In this document: positions 15,843 through 23,294 of the stretch, in pieces
Layout: every line of letters starts with the position of its first letter
Numbering within the stretch: position 1 is the first letter of the stretch
DNA from: Malonomonas rubra
GTDB lineage: Bacteria; Desulfobacterota; Desulfuromonadia; Desulfuromonadales; Geopsychrobacteraceae
Assembly (NCBI RefSeq): GCF_003247215.1
Contig: NZ_QKAP01000149.1
Span: 1-42,779 of the forward strand
DNA: 42,779 bases
Reading direction: 5' to 3'
Made by a program: the position numbers and the translations under genes
The notes under the pieces: generated by a model
Database searches by the model: none
The model's input: the letters and a program-made list of their open reading frames with translations, nothing else
Told to the model about the DNA's origin: nothing

Positions 15843-17918
15843 ATGGGAAAGTACGACACTGCAAAACTGAGAAACCTGGGGATTGTGGCGCACAACAGCG
15901 CCGGAAAAACATCTTTGGTCGAGGCGATCCTGTTTAACACCGGGATGACCAAGAAACTCGGCAAAGTCGACGATGGCTCCTCGTCGATGGACTTCGAGGA
16001 AGAAGAGATCAAACGGCAGGCGACCCTCTCCGCCAGTCTTAACCATTGCATGTGGCAGGACCATAGCCTGCATATCGTTGATACGCCGGGGGTTAGCAAC
16101 TTCTTGCACGATACCCGCCGTTGCCTGCGGGTGCTCGGTGGTGCCGTGGTTATCATTTCGGCGATTTCCGGCACCAAGGCCCAGACCAAACAAATCTGGG
16201 GCTGGTGCGATCAGTTTGAAATTCCCAGAATCGCTTTTGTCAATAAGATGGACAAGGAACGGGCCGACTTCTTGAAGGCGGTCGACGATATGGAAAAATC
16301 GCTTGGCGCCCGTGCTGTTGTTGTCACCATGCCGATTGGTGCTGAAGCAGAGTTCAAGGGGACCATCGATCTGCTTCGGATGAAGGCGCGTCTGTACCAG
16401 TTTGATGAGAAGGGGACTTATGAAGAGGGTGAGATCCCGGCGGAATATCAAGAGGAAGCTGAGCGACTGAGGGAACAGCTAATCGAAGCGATCGCTGAAT
16501 CGGATGATGATCTGATGGAAAAGTACCTCGAAGGCGAAGAGTTGAGCGAAGAGGAACTTTACCGCGGCCTGCGCGAAGGGGTCCTGACCAGCGTTTTTAC
16601 CCCGGTTTTCTGCGGCAGCGCCACCGCCAATATTGGGATCCGCCAACTAATGGATTATATCGTTACCTGCTTGCCGTCGCCAATCGACAAAGGCATTCAG
16701 TACGGTGTCAAGCCGGACACCGACGTGCAGGTCGAGCGTCAACCGAGTGAGGACGCCCCGTTCTCAGCGATGGTTTTCAAAACGATCAACGACCCCTATG
16801 CCGGTAAACTCAGCCTGATGCGGGTCTACTCCGGAACCCTGGCGCCGGACACCGTGGTCTACAACCCGAACAAGGATGAGAAAGAGCGGATCAGTAATAT
16901 TTTTGAGATGGAAGGCAAGAAACAGGTGCCAATTGAGATGGCCGCTGCCGGCGATATTATTGCCGTGCCGAAGCTGAAGGTGACAGCTACCAGCGACACC
17001 TTGTGCGATATGAAAGAGCAGGTCATGTACGAGCCGCTGGTGCCGCTCAAACCGATCATTTCCTTCGCTCTCGAGCCGAAAAACAAAGGGGACGAAGATA
17101 AAATTTACACCGGTCTGCAGCGTCTGATGGAAGAGGATCCGACCCTGACCATCAACCGTGACGAAGAGACCAAGGAAATGGTCCTCTCCGGGATGGGACA
17201 GATCCATCTCGAAGTTGCAGTCGAGCGTCTCAAGCGTAAGTTTGGCGCTGAAGTTATCCTCAAAGAACCGAAGGTTCCGTATCGTGAAACGATTCGTGCT
17301 ACGACCAAGGTGCAGGGCAAGTACAAGAAACAGTCGGGGGGCCGCGGTCAGTTCGGCGATGTCTGGATCGAAGTCAAACCGATGCCGCGCGGTGAGGGGT
17401 ACGAGTTCGTCGACAAGGTTGTCGGCGGCGCGATTCCGCGCAACTATATCCCCGCCGTCGATAAGGGGATTCAGGAAGCAATGCGCAGCGGGCCTTTGAC
17501 CAAAAATCAGGTGGTCGATGTGCAGATAACCCTCTATGACGGCTCCTATCATTCGGTCGACTCTTCGGAGATGGCTTTCAAGGTGGCAGGTTCGATGGCT
17601 TTCAAAAAAGCGATGGAAGCCTGCAAGCCGATCCTGCTCGAGCCGATCATGTCGATGGAGATAACTGTGCCGGACGACTGCATGGGGGACGTTATCGGTG
17701 ACATCAACTCGCGCCGAGGCAAAGTAAACGGTGTCGAACCCCAGGCTAACAGTCAGGTGATTCGGGCTGAGGTGCCGATGGCAGAGGTGCTTCGTTATGC
17801 GCCGGAACTGCGTTCGATGACCTCTGACCGGGGCATGTTCTCGATGGAATTCTGTAAGTATGAAGAAGTGCCTTCGCACCAAACAGCCAAGATTCTGGCC
17901 GAATTTAATGAGGCATAA
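15843..17918 (+). CDS. Elongation factor G-like GTPase (EF-G paralogue)
   Basis: The 691-residue protein has the full five-domain EF-G layout. The G domain has P-loop AHNSAGKT (16-23), DTPG and NKMD; domain II and the C-terminal domains include GGRGQFGDV and IPRNYIPAVDKGI. The P-loop differs from the AHIDAGKT of canonical EF-G, and the switch region (FEEEEIKRQATLSAS) also diverges, which places it in the EF-G-like (FusA2-type) group. Such paralogues can act in ribosome recycling or under special conditions. It is not next to rpsL/rpsG/tuf, in keeping with a paralogue. The SD AAGGAG lies 6 bases upstream of the ATG. Confidence 0.9.
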   Translation: MGKYDTAKLRNLGIVAHNSAGKTSLVEAILFNTGMTKKLGKVDDGSSSMDFEEEEIKRQATLSASLNHCMWQDHSLHIVDTPGVSNFLHDTRRCLRVLGGAVVIISAISGTKAQTKQIWGWCDQFEIPRIAFVNKMDKERADFLKAVDDMEKSLGARAVVVTMPIGAEAEFKGTIDLLRMKARLYQFDEKGTYEEGEIPAEYQEEAERLREQLIEAIAESDDDLMEKYLEGEELSEEELYRGLREGVLTSVFTPVFCGSATANIGIRQLMDYIVTCLPSPIDKGIQYGVKPDTDVQVERQPSEDAPFSAMVFKTINDPYAGKLSLMRVYSGTLAPDTVVYNPNKDEKERISNIFEMEGKKQVPIEMAAAGDIIAVPKLKVTATSDTLCDMKEQVMYEPLVPLKPIISFALEPKNKGDEDKIYTGLQRLMEEDPTLTINRDEETKEMVLSGMGQIHLEVAVERLKRKFGAEVILKEPKVPYRETIRATTKVQGKYKKQSGGRGQFGDVWIEVKPMPRGEGYEFVDKVVGGAIPRNYIPAVDKGIQEAMRSGPLTKNQVVDVQITLYDGSYHSVDSSEMAFKVAGSMAFKKAMEACKPILLEPIMSMEITVPDDCMGDVIGDINSRRGKVNGVEPQANSQVIRAEVPMAEVLRYAPELRSMTSDRGMFSMEFCKYEEVPSHQTAKILAEFNEA

Positions 17919-17935
17919 CAGCAGAAACTCAATGG

Positions 17936-17966
17936 AAAGGGGGCACCTAAGATGGTGCCCCTTTTA
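17936..17966 (+). terminator. Intrinsic terminator after the EF-G paralogue
   Basis: AAGGGGGCACC (17937-17947) pairs with GGTGCCCCTT (17954-17963), followed by a short T run. Confidence 0.88.
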
Positions 17967-18050
17967 AATTCATCAACCCAGGAGACGGTAGGAAGAGTCA
18001 AAGAAGAACGATCTGTTGACGAGCGATAAGGTGCAGGGTGAAAATCGCCT

Positions 18051-18673
18051 ATGGGTGACGCTTCCGCAGCAGCGGAAAATGGCACCATGGCCGTGCCGTC
18101 GCAGAAGCAGGACTCCTTCGCCTATGCCTTGTTGGCGTTGTTGCTGCTGAAGCTACGGATACTCCCCGGTCGGTTGGTATGCTTTCGGAGAAGGTTGTGG
18201 AAAAGGAGCAGGTGCTTGCTCCGATCTGACCAGCATATCTGGCCCAGATCGGGCCTCATCTGACGAAGACTTCAGCAGAAAAAGCGGCCGGGAAATTGCG
18301 AGAACAGGGGTTTGATGTCGATATCACCGAAGGCAGCGGGATGGCCAGCATGACGCGCTTGCTGGAGGAAATCTATGAAGAAGAGGAAGCACGCGCGCAG
18401 TTGAAAACAGTCAAACAGTAGATTGTGGATGTCTTTCTTATGCCGCTGGGGAAAAGTCTGGCCATTTATGTCGGATCTTTCACTGATTCAGAACGTGCGC
18501 AACGCTATGCCGATGAATTAGCGAAGAAGGGGGTAAATGTCCTACCGATCACTAGCGATATAGAATTGGATGGTAGAATGTTGATAGTTGCCCAAGGTGC
18601 TTAGCTGACTGTTGAACAGACTGCTGAAAAAATTCAAGCTAGCGGTTTCAAGGTGGAAGTGAAGAAAAAATAA
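18051..18673 (+). pseudogene. Membrane-anchored SPOR-domain protein, decayed
   Basis: Frames joined across this stretch give a transmembrane anchor (DSFAYALLALLLL), a stretch SEKVVEKEQVLAPI, and SPOR-type repeats (AEKAAGKLREQGFDVDITEG; then LAIYVGSFTDSERAQRYADE). The coding line is broken by a frameshift near 18148 and by in-frame TGA, TAG and TAG at about 18228, 18419 and 18602. SPOR domains bind denuded septal peptidoglycan and often serve division or cell-envelope roles. The decay is consistent with loss of the gene. A TAA at 18671 ends the last frame, 15 bases before the next gene. Confidence 0.78.
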
Positions 18674-18688
18674 CAGGAGTGACATGAA

Positions 18689-19726
18689 TTGGTAGACAGG
18701 AAAACCGGGCCAGAAAAGGTTCAGATGAAAATTCCGGCCGAAGTGGCAAAAATTATGAGCAAGTGGGGGGGGCATAGCGTTCGCTTGGCCGCTGCCCGTG
18801 GTGCTCTGCCAATGTCGGGTCCCAACCTTGTGACCGTTCTATTTGTCTTTTATCACGGCGACGATGAAGAACTGAAGAAGGAGGCGCTGGGCACCTTCAG
18901 AACCCTGCCGGCAAAAATTCTTCTGTCGGCGCTGCAGAATCCTGAACTGCATTTTTCTATCATCGATCTGATTGTTCGTATCCGTTATCGCGACTCAGTG
19001 GTGATGGAGGCGGCGATGGCTCATCCGGAGATCGGTCTGCGCAGCTTACGTTTTCTTGCTGAGAAAAGTTCCGGTGATGTGCTCGATATTCTCGCCCACA
19101 ATGATCAGCTGCTAGTGAAAGTCCCGGATTTGAAGCAGGCGATCATCAATAATTCGAATGCCGACAAAGTCACCAAAATGAGGCTCGGTTGGGTGGAACC
19201 CGCACCGGAACAGGAGCCAGTAGTGACCTCGGCGCAGGAAGAAGTAGACGAGAAAAAGCATGCGGAGGATGTAGAAGGGCAAGAGGAAGGATTCGGTGAA
19301 ATAGAAGAACTGGATGAATTAAGCAAGTATCAACTATTGCAGGAGATGCCTGTTGCCGAAAAGATCAAAATGGCTCTGACCGGTGACAAAGAATGGCGTG
19401 GCTTGTTGATCCGCGAAGCGAATAAGCTGGTCAACACGGCCGTGTTGAAGAATCCGCGGGTTACTGAAGGGGAGGTACTTGCGGTTGCCAAGAATCGTAG
19501 CTCCAGCGATGAACTTATTCGGATTATTCTGCTCAACCGTGAGTGGATGAAACTCTACGAAATGAAAAAGGCTCTGGTAATGCATCCGCGTACGCCTCTA
19601 CAGAATGCGATGCGGTTCATGACATTTTTAAGCGAGAAGGATATCCGCGAATTGTCAAAAAGTCGTAATGTCTCCCAAGCTATTGTTAATAATGCCCGGA
19701 GGATGTTGCTGAGCAAGAAACGCTAG
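18689..19726 (+). CDS. Conserved helical-repeat protein of unknown function
   Basis: I cannot name this 345-residue soluble protein. It has two helical halves (about 10-165 and 215-345) joined by an acidic linker (Glu/Asp-rich, about 170-210). The halves contain repeated motifs of the kind KNPRVTEGEVLAVAKNRS, NREWMKLYEMKKALVMHPRTP and SRNVSQAIVNNA, resembling HEAT-like or leucine-rich-variant repeats that mediate protein binding. The start is probably TTG at 18689 with AGGAG upstream; ATG at 18725 is an alternative. It lies between the dead SPOR gene and mogA. No signal peptide or membrane helix is seen. Confidence 0.75.
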   Translation: MVDRKTGPEKVQMKIPAEVAKIMSKWGGHSVRLAAARGALPMSGPNLVTVLFVFYHGDDEELKKEALGTFRTLPAKILLSALQNPELHFSIIDLIVRIRYRDSVVMEAAMAHPEIGLRSLRFLAEKSSGDVLDILAHNDQLLVKVPDLKQAIINNSNADKVTKMRLGWVEPAPEQEPVVTSAQEEVDEKKHAEDVEGQEEGFGEIEELDELSKYQLLQEMPVAEKIKMALTGDKEWRGLLIREANKLVNTAVLKNPRVTEGEVLAVAKNRSSSDELIRIILLNREWMKLYEMKKALVMHPRTPLQNAMRFMTFLSEKDIRELSKSRNVSQAIVNNARRMLLSKKR

Positions 19727-19779
19727 GCATATTGCTTTGGGACTCTGATTGGTCCTCTGGCGAGGAAAGGTGAACAGGG

Positions 19780-20280
19780 ATGAGTGAAGCAGGTTTTCGC
19801 GTCGGAGTGTTGACGCTGTCGGATAAAGGGTCTCGCGGTGAGAGGGACGATGAAAGCGGCCGTCTGTTGGGTGAGATGATTGCCCCGATAGGTAATGTTG
19901 CCCGTTACCAGATTGTTCCGGATGATCTGGATAAGATTATTATGCTGCTGACAAGTTGGTCGGATGATTTGCAACTGGACCTGATCCTGACGACCGGGGG
20001 GACCGGTCTCAGCCCGCGCGACCGGACCCCGCAGGCAACCGAACAGGTCATAGACTATCAGGTGCCGGGAATGGCGGAGGCGATGCGTGCTGCCAGCATG
20101 CAGAAAACACCGCACGCGATGTTGTCGCGGGCTATGGTAGGGGTACGAGGGAGCACATTGATCGTTAACTTGCCCGGTAGCCCGAAGGGAGTTCGGGAAA
20201 ACCTAGAAGTCTTGTTGCCCGCCTTGCCCCATGCGCTGGCAAAGTTGCAGGGGGATCCATCAGACTGCGCTCAACAATAA
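19780..20280 (+). CDS. mogA: Molybdopterin adenylyltransferase
   Basis: A 166-residue MogA/MoaB-type protein that adenylylates molybdopterin before molybdenum insertion. The motifs VGVLTLSDKGSRGERDDESG, LILTTGGTGLSPRDRTP and VNLPGSPKG are diagnostic, and the length fits MogA rather than MoeA. Supports a need for molybdenum or tungsten enzymes, which is normal for anaerobic respirers. The start at ATG 19780 has an upstream AGGAAAGG about 12 bases away. It is 53 bases downstream of the helical-repeat gene on the same strand. Confidence 0.92.
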   Translation: MSEAGFRVGVLTLSDKGSRGERDDESGRLLGEMIAPIGNVARYQIVPDDLDKIIMLLTSWSDDLQLDLILTTGGTGLSPRDRTPQATEQVIDYQVPGMAEAMRAASMQKTPHAMLSRAMVGVRGSTLIVNLPGSPKGVRENLEVLLPALPHALAKLQGDPSDCAQQ

Positions 20281-20351
20281 TTACCTTTTTGTGTGAGAGG
20301 TTTTTTTCATTCAACATCTTTACATCTGCCACAGCTGGGGGGATGGACAAT

Positions 20352-20808
20352 ATGTCTACTAAAAGAAGTGTTTTGCTGGTTGATGATGTTGAATTGTTTC
20401 TCGAACTTGAGCAGACTTTTTTCCATCGCAAAGAGCTTGATCTCTTGATGGCGATCGATCCAAAAGAAATCAAGCAGCTGATTATCAAGCGCAAGCCTGA
20501 GCAAATGAAACAGATATCTGAGAGTTTGCAACAGGTTTATGAGGCCAACCAGAGCGATGAGCGTTTTATGGCCAAAGTCGGATGTAAGAACATCGATGTC
20601 ACCCCATTGGAGCAATTCCACAAACGGGTTAGTGACGTGATTCAGCGAGCGACTCACTGATCTGGTAAATAATTTGGAGCGTTCTGCCCCAGATCCGTTT
20701 CACGGGACCACTGATTTCAATTTATATTTGTTGGCCGATGATTATACCCAGGTACGTCAGGTAGAAAAGGTACTCAAACTTTCATCTTCTCTCCTATTTG
20801 TTCTGTGA
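20352..20808 (+). pseudogene. Receiver-like protein, apparently degenerate and frameshifted
   Basis: The open part (20352-20660, 102 codons) starts like a response-regulator receiver: KRSVLLVDDVELFLELEQTF carries the paired acidic residues. The region where the phosphoryl-accepting Asp should lie is missing or unrecognisable, and the sequence continues as charged helices (EQMKQISESLQQVYEANQ). At 20644-20651 GCGA is tandemly duplicated. Removing one copy joins the frame to a further about 55 sense codons (RLTDLVNNLERSAPDPFHG, YLLADDYTQVRQVEKVLK) that end in TGA at 20806. I take this as a decayed gene, though the short ORF could be translated as a non-phosphorylatable pseudo-receiver. Confidence 0.5.
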
Positions 20809-21111
20809 TTTCATTTATTTGTCTATGCTTTCCTCCTGTGGAGAAACAACATTAATTGTCGACTGTACACACGAACTGTGGATAGCTTTGTGAAAAACTG
20901 TCCGTATCTCTCCACAGGTTCCCGCCACTGCGCACCTCTTTCCTCATTGCATAAAATATAAGCATTTCTTCGAACCGGGTTTAGGGTATAAAAACAACTC
21001 AAAAAAGGTTCATGAAACAATAAAGACGACCCCTTTGAGTTTGACCTGAAAAATGCTCTATGGTAACAGAATCGTTCATTCTGGTAGCTCATGCAGATAA
21101 AGGATTTAGTC
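20809..21111. other. Intergenic stretch with DnaA-box-like sites
   Basis: No gene is visible. TGTGGAGAA (20837-20845), TGTGGATAG (20877-20885) and, inverted, CTCTCCACA (20908-20916) are one to two mismatches from the DnaA box TGTGGATAA. The rest is AT-rich and probably contains the promoter of the M24 peptidase gene. Confidence 0.35.
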
Positions 21112-22302
21112 ATGCGAATTACTCCGACCACTGAATTAACCAACCGGTTTCTGACCCTGCAAAACTTGCTGCAGCAGCAGCAAATCGATGCCGCTTTTCT
21201 GGTGCAGAATAGCGATCTTTTCTATTTCACCGGCTCTATTCAGCAGGGGGTATATTACCTGCCGGCGGAAGGGGAGCCGGCCTATCTGGTACGCAAGGAT
21301 TATGGTCGAGCCCGGATGGAGTCTGGGTTGAAAAATGTACTGCCGCTTTCCAGCTTAAAGCAGCTTTTTGAACAATTGCGCAGTCTGAATATCCCTATAC
21401 CCAAAAACGTCGGTATGGAGCTGGATGTTCTGCCGGTTCAGCAGTTCAACCGCCTCAAAGATCTTCTGGCTCCAGCCGAGATTGTCGATTTGTCCCTGTT
21501 GTTGCGACAGGTACGGGCGGTCAAGAGCGATTACGAAATCGGTATTCTGAAAGATAGTGCGCTGATCATGGACAAAGTCTTCCGGCATGCCAAAGAGGTA
21601 ATCGCCGAAGGTAAGACCGATATCGAGGTGGTTGCAGAACTAGAATGCTTCGCGCGTAAAGAAGGACATCAGGGGATAACCCGATTTCGCGGGTTCAATT
21701 CAGAAATCTCTTTTGGTCATGTGTTTTCCGGTCCCGATGGGGCTGTCCCGACTTTTTTAGATGCCCCTTTAGGGGGGATGGGGCCAAACCCAGCAGTCGG
21801 ACAAGGAGCAAGTTACAAAATAATCGCAGCAGGTGAGCCGATCATTATCGATCTGGTTGTCGCTTTCGATGGTTATCTGGTTGATCAGACGCGCACCATG
21901 TCGATCGGCAGACTTCCTGAACAGCTTCGTAAAGCTTATTTCGACATGTTGAAAATTCAGGAGCATCTCTTTGCAATTGCCAAGCCGGGGGTCGCATGGG
22001 AACAGATATATCTTGAATGTTGCCATCAGGCAGGTGAAATGGGCTACCGTGATCATTTTATGGGAGCAGCTGGAGCTCAAGTTTCTTTTGTCGGTCATGG
22101 AGTCGGCATCGAAGTCGATGAGTACCCATTTATTGCTCGAGGGTTCAAGGAGCAGACCTTGGCTGAAAATATGACCTTCGCCTTTGAACCGAAAGTGGTT
22201 TTTCCCGGCCTTGGTGCGGTGGGGGTGGAAAACTGTTGGCGGGTTTCAAGTGATGGAATAAAACGCCTGACCTATACAGACGAGAGCCTGGTAGAGCTGT
22301 AA
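21112..22302 (+). CDS. M24-family aminopeptidase (Xaa-Pro peptidase type)
   Basis: A 396-residue protein with an N-terminal creatinase-like domain (about 1-140) and a pita-bread M24 domain (about 150-390). The metal ligands are in place: two Asp in DLVVAFDGYLVDQTRTM, His in FVGHGVGIEVDEYP, Glu in FAFEPKVVFPG and Glu in GVENCW. It would remove N-terminal residues ahead of proline in the cytoplasm. I prefer ATG 21112 because AAGGA lies 8 bases upstream; an ATG at 21091 gives seven more residues. It is likely monocistronic. Confidence 0.9.
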   Translation: MRITPTTELTNRFLTLQNLLQQQQIDAAFLVQNSDLFYFTGSIQQGVYYLPAEGEPAYLVRKDYGRARMESGLKNVLPLSSLKQLFEQLRSLNIPIPKNVGMELDVLPVQQFNRLKDLLAPAEIVDLSLLLRQVRAVKSDYEIGILKDSALIMDKVFRHAKEVIAEGKTDIEVVAELECFARKEGHQGITRFRGFNSEISFGHVFSGPDGAVPTFLDAPLGGMGPNPAVGQGASYKIIAAGEPIIIDLVVAFDGYLVDQTRTMSIGRLPEQLRKAYFDMLKIQEHLFAIAKPGVAWEQIYLECCHQAGEMGYRDHFMGAAGAQVSFVGHGVGIEVDEYPFIARGFKEQTLAENMTFAFEPKVVFPGLGAVGVENCWRVSSDGIKRLTYTDESLVEL

Positions 22303-22311
22303 TGTACCCAT

Positions 22312-22357
22312 AGAAACAACAGAAGTCCCTGGGTAGTGAGATGCTTCTGTTGTTTCT
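22312..22357. terminator. Long inverted repeat, probable terminator
   Basis: AGAAACAACAGAAG (22312-22325) is perfectly complementary to CTTCTGTTGTTTCT (22344-22357), with an 18-base loop. It lies just after the M24 gene and touches the stop of the convergent pseudogene. No long T tract follows, so efficiency is uncertain. Confidence 0.6.
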
Positions 22358-23152
22358 AGTCATGAGCGCCATGAGTCATGCGCATTGCCCTTCTGACCAT
22401 AGCGACAATCCGGACCGGATTAATTGGCTTGGGAACCACAAATCGAAGAAGCCCATTGCAAGTAGACAGTGTTCTCCTTAGTCCCCTGCTTTCGCCGAAA
22501 GGACAATAACCAGGATGTTCGCTACGCTCTGGTTCGCTTGGGGGGCGTGGAACATCTCCTGACCGTCCATGCGTGGCATCAGCACATTCGTGCTGATCTT
22601 TTAGGCCTTCAGCCCCATTTTAAGCTTTTTCGATGGCATAGCCTTCCTTTTTTAAAACTGTCTCGGCAGCATTTAGAACAATGTCCTGATCGTCTACAAG
22701 TAAAGAGATCTACTTTTTCGGTTTCAATTTTACCCAGATAATCCCCCTTGATTGCCGCTTTCATTTCTATCGGAGAAGAAACGCAAGGGGAAACATTAAG
22801 TCTGTTGAAAAGGAGAGGGTGTTTTGAACCTCGATGCCGAGAGGGTTCAACATCGCAAGGGACAGGAGCCTGCCTTCAATTTATTAAAGGAAAATCCAAT
22901 TTGGTTAAAGCCCTTTCGGTATCGCACAGATCGAGAACTTAAAGCGGAAAGTTGTAACGTGCAAGACCTTTGGTATAACGGAAACCGAACTGCTTGGCCA
23001 GTCCTCTGGCGATACCCTCTTCGAGAACGACCTCCATCTCCTCAAGGATTTCACCCAAGCGTTTGTTTTTTTAGGGCGAGTTTTTTTTCCAGGGGCGCGG
23101 CATCGATGATGCTCAAATCGATCAGAGTTCCACCCAGCATTTTTCTTGCCAT
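22356..23152 (-). pseudogene. MshEN (GspE N-terminal) plus receiver-domain protein, heavily decayed
   Basis: Stitching three frames gives a recognisable order. MARKMLGGTLIDLSIIDAAP then GEILEEMEVVLEEGIARGLA and FGFRYTKGLARYNFPL match the MshEN/T2SSE N-terminal fold; NPLGIEVQNTLSFSTDL and SPCVSSPIEMKAAIK complete it. LVDDQDIVLNAAETVLKKEG, VLMPRMDGQEMFHA and the C-terminal PKPINPVRIVAMVRRAMRM are a CheY-like receiver. At least five frameshifts and two in-frame stops interrupt it. MshEN domains often bind c-di-GMP, so the intact ancestor may have been a c-di-GMP-linked regulator. Residual positions 23153-23294 show no gene. Confidence 0.8.
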
Positions 23153-23294
23153 AATGCGATCCGTTAGCAAAACCTTCTCTGTTTAAGAGCCTGAAGCTAT
23201 ACGAAATCTTTTAGGATGTGAGTTAAAGTCAATAAAAAACAAACATTTTTCTTCTAGCAAGGGAGAAATTACAAAGTGTTTGTCTGTCTGTTCA

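Noticed and set aside
16764-17882. Long minus-strand ORF opposite the EF-G paralogue (372 codons)
   Set aside because: Antisense shadow of a well-supported gene in GC-rich coding sequence; no domain features.
18419-18604. In-frame TAG codons in the SPOR gene as possible pyrrolysine sites
   Set aside because: A TGA and a frameshift also break the same gene, and no pyl genes are visible, so decay explains it more simply.
20809-21111. Chromosome replication origin
   Set aside because: The DnaA-like sites are few and imperfect, and neither dnaA, dnaN nor gidA is nearby.
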